A DNA stretch of 5,997 bases, from contig JALWHA010000317.1 of assembly GCA_027038695.1 (NCBI GenBank), positions 893-6,889 on the forward strand, written 5' to 3'. The notes below the pieces were generated by a model that was given only the letters and a program-made list of their open reading frames with translations, had not been told where the DNA came from and did not search any database. Source of the DNA: Acidobacteriota bacterium (lineage in GTDB: Bacteria; Acidobacteriota; Holophagae; Thermotomaculales; Thermotomaculaceae). Positions 1 through 5,858 of this stretch are shown here, one piece after another. The position numbers and the translations under genes were made by a program. How positions within the stretch are numbered: position 1 is the first letter of the stretch; the number at the start of each line of letters is the position of its first letter.

Positions 1-414
1 TATTTTTGCATCAGGGTTTAATAATTTTAAAATTGGCAATTGAACCTCAAGTGAATGCTCATACAAATGCGCTACTTCGTCTATCTTGGCATAAGTAAAT
101 TCGGCAATTGTCTTGCTTAGGCCAACATCAACCTCTATCTCGCCGAAAGGTGTTTCCCATGACGAATCGGGAGAAACTGCAAGAGCCCAACCTGCTCCCC
201 TGTGGTTTGGACAAAACACGACTACAGTGTCTGGTATATCTACTGAACACAATGTTCTATAAGCTGTTTTCCCTGAATAGATATAGCCGGCATGAGGAGA
301 TATTACACCTGCAGCGTTTATTTTTTGTTCGTTACATTGTATATCTTTAAAAAAGGATATAATATCATTTCCCTTTGAGGGATAAAAACTTCCGGCATAA
401 ACCGAACGTCTCAC
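1..414 (-). CDS. amrB: Memo-family protein, AmmeMemoRadiSam system protein B (N-terminal part, truncated by window edge)
   Basis: The 138 codons visible encode the N-terminal half of a Memo-like protein (COG1355 type, usually about 260-300 residues). The family is related in fold to extradiol dioxygenases; its bacterial role is not established, but it commonly occurs with AMMECR1 and a radical SAM protein. Family hallmarks seen: R-x-SVYAGSFYP at residues 3-12, PHAGYIYSG at 40-48, PNHRG at 69-73, WETPFGE at 86-92 and the EHSLEVQLP block at 119-127. H41 and H71 match the two N-terminal metal-ligand histidines of human MEMO1; the third ligand, a cysteine, would lie past the left edge. The start is GTG at 414-412: AAGGAG lies 6 nt upstream, and the family normally begins a few residues before AGSFYP. 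It starts 3 bp after the ftsY stop, so it is probably translationally coupled. The family assignment is secure; the biochemical activity is not. Confidence 0.93.
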   Translation of the reverse strand, partial: MRRSVYAGSFYPSKGNDIISFFKDIQCNEQKINAAGVISPHAGYIYSGKTAYRTLCSVDIPDTVVVFCPNHRGAGWALAVSPDSSWETPFGEIEVDVGLSKTIAEFTYAKIDEVAHLYEHSLEVQLPILKLLNPDAKI

Positions 415-417
415 CGT

Positions 418-1350
418 TCACTCCTTATAAAACCCTGACTCAAATAGACTGCTCGCATACTCTTCGGCGTTAAAAGGTATTAAATCGTCTTCTTTTTCTC
501 CTACTCCGACAAAGGCAACCGGTACGTTTAGCTGCCTTACTATGGGAATTATTACGCCCCCTTTTGCGGTGCCGTCAAGTTTTGTTAGCACAATATCGCT
601 TATTCCGGTGATCTTTTGAAATTCTTTTGCCTGACTTAAAGCGTTCTGTCCGTTTGTAGCGTCAAGAATTAAGACAACTCTGTGGGGGGCTTCAGGTATT
701 ACTTTTGAGATTACCCTTTTCATCTTTTCAAGTTGTTTCATAAGGTTTTCTTTTGTATGCAACCTGCCTGCAGTGTCAATTATGACAACATCTGCATTCC
801 TTGCTACTCCCGCCTTTACAGAATCAAAAGCAACGGCTGACGGGTCAGAGCCTTCTTTATGTTTAACAATATCACAACCTACCCTTTCAGCCCAGATCTC
901 AAGTTGCTCAATTGCAGCAGCCCTAAACGTATCTGCAGCACCTAAAATCACTTTTTTTCCTTTTTCTTTAAACCGTTTAGCTAATTTGCCTATTGTAGTT
1001 GTCTTTCCGACACCGTTAACTCCGACTACAAGTACAACAAGAGGAGTCCTGTTATCCTCTAAAATATGGCTTTCTCTGGATACGGAAAGCATTTCAACAA
1101 CTTTTTCCCTTAATGCTTCCATAACGGCACCTAAATCCCCCACTTCTCTTCTGGAGATCTTTTTGGTAACAGTATTTAACAATTCTTCGGTAGCATCGAT
1201 ACCGACATCCGCTTCAATTAGCAATTCTTCAAGGGTTTCCTCAATCGATTCGTCTATCTCTTTTTTTCCTAAAATAGCGGTTGCAAGCCCTTCCGCAATT
1301 TTACTGTGAGTTTTTTTTAATCCTTGCTTAAATTTACTTAAAAATCCCAT
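418..1350 (-). CDS. ftsY: Signal recognition particle receptor FtsY (SRP GTPase)
   Basis: FtsY is the membrane-associated SRP receptor. It pairs with Ffh, reciprocally stimulates GTP hydrolysis, and delivers ribosome-nascent chain complexes to the SecYEG translocon. The 310 residues form a complete NG core. The helical N domain spans about 1-100. The G domain has the P-loop GVNGVGKTT at 110-118, DTFRAAA at 140-146, DTAGR at 192-196, TKLDG at 256-260 (guanine specificity, followed by AKGG at 262-265) and the closing VGVGE at 281-285. The long acidic A domain of E. coli FtsY is absent; membrane contact is instead expected from the basic, amphipathic N terminus (F3, L4, F7, L11 interspersed with lysines). 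That short form is common in many bacteria. The ATG abuts the TAA of the upstream Roadblock gene and has a strong purine-rich Shine-Dalgarno sequence. Ffh is not in the window. The identification is essentially certain. Confidence 0.98.
   Translation of the reverse strand: MGFLSKFKQGLKKTHSKIAEGLATAILGKKEIDESIEETLEELLIEADVGIDATEELLNTVTKKISRREVGDLGAVMEALREKVVEMLSVSRESHILEDNRTPLVVLVVGVNGVGKTTTIGKLAKRFKEKGKKVILGAADTFRAAAIEQLEIWAERVGCDIVKHKEGSDPSAVAFDSVKAGVARNADVVIIDTAGRLHTKENLMKQLEKMKRVISKVIPEAPHRVVLILDATNGQNALSQAKEFQKITGISDIVLTKLDGTAKGGVIIPIVRQLNVPVAFVGVGEKEDDLIPFNAEEYASSLFESGFYKE
421..426 (-). promoter_or_regulatory. Ribosome binding site of the Memo gene, deciding its GTG start
   Basis: AAGGAG on the minus strand sits inside the last codons of ftsY, 6 nt before the GTG at 414-412. 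No in-frame ATG near this position would retain the conserved N-terminal AGSFYP block, so this site supports the GTG start and coupling to ftsY translation. Confidence 0.8.
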
Positions 1351-1701
1351 TTAAAAAAACTCCTCCTCAACATTTTCTATAACCTCATCAGCATATAAGT
1401 TCGCATACCCTTTAAAAGAACGTCCTTCAAAGACTATAACAATAACAAGATTGTCTTTTAATTTTTTTGCAAAAACCGAATTTTTTGAGTTGTATAGGAA
1501 TATCTCTTCACTTTCTTTACCGTCAATTTTCTTTGCCATTGTGTGAACTATATGTGCAGCAAATAACCTTACATCTTCATCGCTTATTTTGTTTTCATCG
1601 AAAGAGTAAAGTATAATCTCCCCTTCGTCATCCACCAACGCAACCATTATGGCATTCTTAATTTTGCGGAGATAATCGTTAAAAACTTCCTGAATTTTCA
1701 T
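1351..1701 (-). CDS. Roadblock/LC7 (MglB-like) domain protein
   Basis: This small cytoplasmic protein of 116 residues is a single domain with the pattern of the Roadblock/LC7 fold. A strand at about 17-23 (IMVALVDDEG turn) is followed by a strand at 28-33 ending in Ser. A long helix lies at about 40-58, where DVRLFAAHIVHTMAKKI matches the family's Ala-rich dimer helix. Strands follow at about 66-70 (EEIFLY), 75-80 and 85-91 (LVIVIVF), then a C-terminal helix from 96. Family members such as MglB dimerise and act as regulators or scaffolds of Ras-like GTPases, or as polarity factors; no MglA-type GTPase is in this window. The ATG start has AGGAG 6 nt upstream, overlapping the end of the TPR gene. 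The stop codon directly precedes the ftsY ATG. The call rests on fold pattern and length, not on a catalytic motif. It could be a divergent profilin-like protein without GTPase partners. Confidence 0.7.
   Translation of the reverse strand: MKIQEVFNDYLRKIKNAIMVALVDDEGEIILYSFDENKISDEDVRLFAAHIVHTMAKKIDGKESEEIFLYNSKNSVFAKKLKDNLVIVIVFEGRSFKGYANLYADEVIENVEEEFF
1360..1368 (-). promoter_or_regulatory. Ribosome binding site of ftsY embedded in the Roadblock gene's C-terminal codons
   Basis: GAGGAGGAG on the minus strand is a repeated Shine-Dalgarno core ending 9 nt before the ftsY ATG (1350-1348). The same bases encode three consecutive glutamates (residues 112-114) near the end of the Roadblock protein, so the site does double duty. 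It fixes the ftsY start and points to coupled translation. Confidence 0.75.
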
Positions 1702-1707
1702 AATATT

Positions 1708-1712
1708 CTCCT
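1708..1712 (-). promoter_or_regulatory. Ribosome binding site of the Roadblock gene
   Basis: AGGAG on the minus strand lies 6 nt before the ATG at 1701-1699. It overlaps the TAG stop (1713-1711) of the TPR lipoprotein gene, which supports this start and a continuous message. Confidence 0.75.
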
Positions 1713-2496
1713 AATCTCCTTCCACCTCTATAAGTTTTTTTAATTTTTCCATTTCCCCCCTTACTTCGTCTGAAGGATAAAGCAGGGACAGTTTTGCTAA
1801 AATCCTTTTTGCCTCGTCAAAATTATTTAGCATATAATTTGCTTTAGCTTCAAGCAATAAAAGAGAATCATTATTGGGAAATTGTTTTTCAGCCTTTTTT
1901 ATTGCGTTTAAACAATCCGCATACCTTCCCTTTTTATAATAAAGTTGAGCTAAAGGAGCGTAAACTCTATAAAAATCTTTTTTTAAGGATATTGTTTGCT
2001 CAAAAGCGGCAATGGCTTCATCGTATTTTTTTTGTTTTTCTTTTAATAATCCTATATTGAAATAAACAAAATGAGGCGTAGGGTATGTTTTGTCTTTTAA
2101 AACCTCTCTGTACTCTTTTAAAGCTAAATCATATTTCCCCATTTGTGTATAAATCACACCTAAAGTATTATGTATATCGGTTAATTCCGGATTATACTGT
2201 AGTGCTTTATGGAAAGCGTCTATAGCATCTTCATATTCCCCCATCCCGCTTAACGCAAGGCCTAACGCATTCCAATACTGAGCATTCTTAGGCTCTTTTT
2301 GAATGGCTGTCTGTAAAAAATTCACAGCCATTGAATATTCTTTTTTCTTTAATAACAAAACCCCTTTTTGATAGTTAACATAGGCATCCCTGAAATCAGG
2401 TCCCTGCTGTTGTTCTAACTGAGTTTCGGGGGTTTTGTGTGCACAACCTATAAGAATAAGTGTTAATGATAAAATTATGACGGTTAACTTCTTCAT
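1711..2496 (-). CDS. TPR-repeat lipoprotein, PilF/PilW-like
   Basis: The 261-residue protein has a lipoprotein signal peptide: basic MKK, a hydrophobic stretch at 4-16, and the lipobox LIGC with lipidated Cys18. The residue after Cys is Ala, so by the Lol rule it would go to the outer membrane. After a Gln-rich linker (about 24-32), the rest is tetratricopeptide repeats at roughly 37-70, 72-104, 106-138, 143-175, 177-208 and a degenerate one at 211-242, with the usual G-Y and A-x-x-x-F/Y-x-x-A/I positions. TPR2-3 (NALGLALSGMGEYEDAI, NTLGVIYTQMGKYDLAL) and the DKTYPTP insertion between TPR3 and TPR4 recall PilF/PilW pilotins, which help secretin assembly of type IV pili; this is similarity in pattern only. 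ATG start with AAAGGAG 7 nt upstream; it overlaps the HD-GYP stop as ATGA. A general cell-envelope TPR scaffold is the alternative. Confidence 0.85.
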   Translation of the reverse strand: MKKLTVIILSLTLILIGCAHKTPETQLEQQQGPDFRDAYVNYQKGVLLLKKKEYSMAVNFLQTAIQKEPKNAQYWNALGLALSGMGEYEDAIDAFHKALQYNPELTDIHNTLGVIYTQMGKYDLALKEYREVLKDKTYPTPHFVYFNIGLLKEKQKKYDEAIAAFEQTISLKKDFYRVYAPLAQLYYKKGRYADCLNAIKKAEKQFPNNDSLLLLEAKANYMLNNFDEAKRILAKLSLLYPSDEVRGEMEKLKKLIEVEGD

Positions 2497-4310
2497 CTTT
2501 TTTCTCCTTTATTTTCTTTTTTATTATCTTGCTGTTTAGCATTTTGATTTTTTGTTTCTTTATCCTTTTCATTCTCATCGGATTCATTTAATAACTCGTC
2601 AAACTCCCCTTTATTAAACGCCTTGACAAATGCCATAACAACCCTTCTGTCATATCTGATTCCCGCAAAATCGGTAATTTTATCCCTTACGAATTCAGGC
2701 TCCATCGGATCTTGATAAGGCCTTCTGGAAGTCATAGCGTCAAAAGTGTCAGCCACCGCTATTATTCTTGCTATCAACGGTATTTTATCTCCTTTTAACC
2801 CTTCAGGATAACCGCTTCCGTCCCATTTTTCATGGTGATATTTCACTCCTTTATTTATTTCTTTTAACTCTTTAATAGGGGCAAGAATATTGTATCCTAT
2901 AACAGGGTGCTTTTTCATTTCTTCAAATTCCTCTGCCGTCAAAATACCGGGCTTTCTTAATATTTTATCGTCAATCCCTATCTTTCCTATATCATGCAGC
3001 AATCCGGCAACTTTAATTCTTTCAAGCTCAATCGCGTTCAATCCTAAATATTTTCCTATAATAACCGAAAACTTTGTAACCCTTTCGGAATGCCCTCGGG
3101 TGTATTCGTCTTTTGCGTCTATTGCTGCGGCCAAAGCGGTAATTGTTGATATAAATAGACGTTTATTATACCTTATTAAGGATTCAAGTCTTTTTATATA
3201 GGTCTCAATTTCCTCAACAGTAAAATTGATCCTTTTCGCCAACACGGTTATTTCATTTGAACCTACAACGTTGGCTCTCACACTGAAGTTTCTCTTTGAG
3301 ATCTTTTCGGTAACGTTTATTAGGTCTTTTATAGGTTCATGGAAAGAGTTTGAAAGGAAGATACTTAAAATAGATGCAAATAAAATTGCAAGAACACCGA
3401 AAGTTATTGTTTGTTTTTTCATTTTTTTTACGTAACGATAGGCGACTTGTTTAGGGATATAGGTTATCACGCTCATATCGAAACCGGGAACCAAACTTGA
3501 AGACGCTATGATCTTTTTCCCCTGGAATGTATCAAAAACCAATTTATCCTGCAATGAATTAAAGTTTTTTATATTTAGTTTATCCCCGACAAGGGTTGTG
3601 TTTTTTGCTCCTATAATACTTCCGTTTTTGTCAACGATTAAGAAATTATAGCCTTTTGGAAGCTTAACTTTAAGGTTTGAAAAAACATTGTCCATATTCA
3701 CCGCAATTGCGATTACTCCTCTACTCTCCCCCACATTGACCGGGTAAACGAAAAACAGATAGTATTTGAAATATTGGTTTAAAAATATCGGAGGTGACTT
3801 TATCTCTCTGTTTTCATGAAGACAGTTTATCAGGTAAAGATCTAACTTTTCGTCTAACGCCTTTTTAGTAGCAAAGTCTGTGTTTAAAGCAAAAGCACGT
3901 CGGCCGTTTGTGTCTTTTATAAGTATGTAATCAATCTCAGGAGTGTTTTCTAAAAAATTAATAAGCGTCTTCCTTTCGTCTAAAAGAGAGATTATATCAG
4001 GCAAACTTCTGTCTATTGAGTTAAAGATAATAGTAGTTTTAACCGCTTCAACCTTACTTTCCATTATGCGCAAAAATTTTTCCGTCTGATTCGCTATCAA
4101 CCAGGATACGGTTGTATGTGTTTGTCTCTGATTTAAAAGAAGGTTTTTCTCGGCAATCTTAATCAAAATAAAATCGGATATAATTAACGGAGCAATAGCA
4201 AGAATAATTGATATAACCAATAACACCTTTTTAATAGAGTATTTTAGAAAAATCTTTTTAAAAAATTCTAATTTTAAAAGTTTTTCATACTTCTTAAAAT
4301 CAAATTTCAT
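2493..4310 (-). CDS. Membrane receptor-type c-di-GMP phosphodiesterase: dCache-HAMP-HD-GYP
   Basis: The 605-residue protein is anchored by two transmembrane helices, at about 28-51 and 301-320. The roughly 250 residues between them look like a periplasmic double-Cache ligand-sensing domain (DYILIKDTNGRRAFAL at 127-142; NFLIVDKNGSIIGA at 222-235). HAMP follows at about 321-375 (EPIKDLI start). HD-GYP spans about 385-567 and is intact: GHSERV with H407, HDIGKIG with H439/D440, H468, HHE at 492-494, DGSGYP at 497-502 and ADTFDAMTSRRPY at 520-532. Known HD-GYP enzymes hydrolyse c-di-GMP to pGpG or GMP using a metal centre held by these residues, so an active enzyme is expected. Residues 571-605 form a hydrophilic Lys/Glu/Asn/Gln tail. 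No GGDEF domain is present, so it should only degrade. The start ATG overlaps the cyclase end by 11 bp and has a weak AAGG 9 nt upstream, suggesting coupled translation. The Cache ligand is unknown. Confidence 0.95.
   Translation of the reverse strand: MKFDFKKYEKLLKLEFFKKIFLKYSIKKVLLVISIILAIAPLIISDFILIKIAEKNLLLNQRQTHTTVSWLIANQTEKFLRIMESKVEAVKTTIIFNSIDRSLPDIISLLDERKTLINFLENTPEIDYILIKDTNGRRAFALNTDFATKKALDEKLDLYLINCLHENREIKSPPIFLNQYFKYYLFFVYPVNVGESRGVIAIAVNMDNVFSNLKVKLPKGYNFLIVDKNGSIIGAKNTTLVGDKLNIKNFNSLQDKLVFDTFQGKKIIASSSLVPGFDMSVITYIPKQVAYRYVKKMKKQTITFGVLAILFASILSIFLSNSFHEPIKDLINVTEKISKRNFSVRANVVGSNEITVLAKRINFTVEEIETYIKRLESLIRYNKRLFISTITALAAAIDAKDEYTRGHSERVTKFSVIIGKYLGLNAIELERIKVAGLLHDIGKIGIDDKILRKPGILTAEEFEEMKKHPVIGYNILAPIKELKEINKGVKYHHEKWDGSGYPEGLKGDKIPLIARIIAVADTFDAMTSRRPYQDPMEPEFVRDKITDFAGIRYDRRVVMAFVKAFNKGEFDELLNESDENEKDKETKNQNAKQQDNKKENKGEKR
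2504..2510 (-). promoter_or_regulatory. Ribosome binding site of the TPR lipoprotein gene
   Basis: AAAGGAG on the minus strand lies 7 nt before the ATG at 2496-2494. It sits inside the coding region for the lysine-rich tail of the HD-GYP protein, whose TGA overlaps the ATG. It supports the MKK start and hence the signal peptide. Confidence 0.75.
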
Positions 4311-5817
4311 GGTATAAAACCTTATAAACCTTCAATTTTTTTTCTATTCCTTTGACCTTTCTCTCTCCTTTTAATTCAATTTTAAACTTATTTTTAACAA
4401 AATTATAGCAATTTTCACCGATCACTATCTCCCCGGGTAAGCATGCGCGTGATTCAAGCCTTGATGCTATATTTACGGTATCGCCTAACACGGTGTAATC
4501 AACCCTTTTGTATGAGCCTACGTCTCCCGCAACAACCTTTCCTGAATTTATACCTATTTTTATCTTTAAGTTATACCCTGTCTCTTTATTAAAGGAGGAA
4601 AGGCTTTGTTGCATTTCAATAGCAGCTTTGACCGCCCTCTCGGCATGGTCTTCCATTTTGTTAGGAGCCCCGAAAACAGCCATTACACAGTCCCCTATAA
4701 ATTTATCCAATGTTCCTTCGTATTTGAAAACAATATCCGTCATTTTAGAAAAAAAACTGTTTAACATAGACGCTATATCTGAAGGAGACAATTTTCTTGA
4801 CATTGAGGTAAAATTAACTATATCCGCAAAAATAATGGAGGCCTCTACTTCTTCCATATTTAAAGAACCTGTTGCTGTTTCTTCAATCAATTTTGAAACG
4901 ACCGAAGGAGAATGATAACGGGACAACCTTTCCCTGATCTGCATCTGTTTCTTCATTTCGTTAAAAAGCCTGACCTGTTCAATCCCTATTGCCGCAAATG
5001 ACGCCAACACGGATAAAATTTTTAAATCATCCTGTGTGTAAAGTTTTTCTTTTAATAAAGCGTCAAGGTAAATTACTCCTATTGTTTTATCTTTATCCCA
5101 TAGAGGTACGCATAAAGCGGAACGAATACCTTGAATGACTATGCTTTGTTTCCCGCTAAACCTCGGGTCTATCATTGCGTTTGTAGTTAAAATTCCGACT
5201 TTTTCAAAAAAAGCTTTCTTTGTTATTGTTGAAGAAAATAAACTTTCCGGATTGGAATATTGGCCTCCGCCTTTAATCTTGACTCCATACGGAACGAGTT
5301 GTTTTTTTGAAGAATCCCATAAAAGCAGAATCCCCCTCGAGAAATCAATTCTTTCTTCTATAACCCCGAGTAAACTTTCGCATATCTTTCTCAAATCCGT
5401 TTCATAGATTAAAAGTTTTCCTATTTTTGCAAAAACATCTATCAAATCTTTTCTTGAGTGAGTTAATTCTCCTATATCCTTTACAAAAGAACTGTCAGTA
5501 AAGTCTTTTTCGCTTGTTTCTTCCGGCATGGAATCTATTTTCACCGTTATAACGAAAGGCCCTACTGTTAACTTTGTCGTTTTTTTTAAAATCAAGTCTT
5601 CCACCCTTTTGCCTGCATAATATATCCCGTTCTTGCTACCGAGGTCTTTTATATAGAAGTGATGCCCGTCTCTTTTCTCTATCAACGCATGTTTGCGTGA
5701 TACGTTAGGTGAAGACAAAACAAGGTCGCATTCGGAACTTCTTCCTATTAAAACCCTCTCCTGTTCAAACTGTTTTACCTCAATTGTAATTCCGTTATCT
5801 ATTTCAATTTCTATCAT
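4300..5817 (-). CDS. FHA-GAF-class III adenylate cyclase
   Basis: This is a soluble 505-residue enzyme predicted to make cAMP from ATP. Residues 1-95 are an FHA phosphothreonine-binding domain with its conserved residues: G25-R26, S40-R41-x-H43 and the DLGSKNG loop (N63-G64). A Ser/Thr/acid-rich linker (95-122) leads to a GAF domain at about 125-285 (CVPLWDKDKTIGVIYLD at 236-252), then a coiled linker (285-320). The class III catalytic domain spans about 323-503. Metal-binding aspartates D332 (FADIVNFT) and D376 (FIGDCVMAVFG), the ATP-selecting pair K372 and T442 (as in cyanobacterial CyaC-type cyclases), and the transition-state residues N449 and R453 are all present. It should therefore be an active homodimeric adenylate rather than guanylate cyclase. 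The ATG gives a standard FHA start, although no clear Shine-Dalgarno sequence precedes it. A Ser/Thr kinase that would load the FHA domain is not in the window. The GAF ligand is unknown. Confidence 0.95.
   Translation of the reverse strand: MIEIEIDNGITIEVKQFEQERVLIGRSSECDLVLSSPNVSRKHALIEKRDGHHFYIKDLGSKNGIYYAGKRVEDLILKKTTKLTVGPFVITVKIDSMPEETSEKDFTDSSFVKDIGELTHSRKDLIDVFAKIGKLLIYETDLRKICESLLGVIEERIDFSRGILLLWDSSKKQLVPYGVKIKGGGQYSNPESLFSSTITKKAFFEKVGILTTNAMIDPRFSGKQSIVIQGIRSALCVPLWDKDKTIGVIYLDALLKEKLYTQDDLKILSVLASFAAIGIEQVRLFNEMKKQMQIRERLSRYHSPSVVSKLIEETATGSLNMEEVEASIIFADIVNFTSMSRKLSPSDIASMLNSFFSKMTDIVFKYEGTLDKFIGDCVMAVFGAPNKMEDHAERAVKAAIEMQQSLSSFNKETGYNLKIKIGINSGKVVAGDVGSYKRVDYTVLGDTVNIASRLESRACLPGEIVIGENCYNFVKNKFKIELKGERKVKGIEKKLKVYKVLYHEI
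4320..4323 (-). promoter_or_regulatory. Weak ribosome binding site of the HD-GYP gene
   Basis: AAGG on the minus strand lies 9 nt before the ATG at 4310-4308, within the last codons of the cyclase gene. It is much weaker than the sites of the four downstream genes, so initiation probably leans on ribosomes finishing the cyclase, whose TGA lies 6-8 bases inside the HD-GYP frame. Confidence 0.45.
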
Positions 5818-5829
5818 CTTAATTATTAG

Positions 5830-5858
5830 TTTATCACATTTAACCCGATTCTAAACAA
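5830..5858 (-). promoter_or_regulatory. Possible weak promoter upstream of the cyclase gene
   Basis: On the minus strand, TTGTTT (5858-5853) and GATAAA (5835-5830), preceded by an extended TG, are separated by 17 bp. The boxes match the sigma-70 consensus at only 3/6 and 4/6 positions. A start 6-8 nt downstream would give a nearly leaderless mRNA, which would fit the missing Shine-Dalgarno sequence before the cyclase ATG. In AT-rich DNA such matches are common by chance, and read-through from recG would also explain expression. Confidence 0.22.

Noticed and set aside
108..350. Plus-strand open frame of 80 codons
   Set aside because: It lies fully antisense to the conserved Memo coding sequence, has no family pattern and no ribosome binding site.
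356..366. Odd palindrome GATATAATATC containing a plus-strand TATAAT
   Set aside because: It lies inside conserved Memo codons, lacks a well-spaced -35 box, and no plus-strand gene follows; probably chance in AT-rich sequence.
773..1309. Plus-strand open frame of 178 codons, Ser/Thr/Ala-rich
   Set aside because: It is the antisense shadow of ftsY, whose motifs are all on the minus strand; the composition is typical of a reversed coding frame.
2396..2587. Minus-strand 63-codon frame spanning the HD-GYP/TPR junction
   Set aside because: It is out of frame with both flanking genes, Lys/Ile-rich from A-rich DNA, and overlaps a well-supported signal peptide.
2890..3435. Two plus-strand open frames (2890-3201 and 3226-3435)
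   Set aside because: Both are antisense to the HD-GYP and HAMP coding region and show no domain pattern.
4508..5407. Two plus-strand open frames (4508-4915 and 5135-5407)
   Set aside because: Both are antisense to the catalytic and GAF regions of the cyclase and have no supporting signals.
5818..5850. Terminator after recG
   Set aside because: The 33-bp gap has no GC-rich stem followed by a T run in the minus-strand direction, so read-through into the cyclase is more likely.
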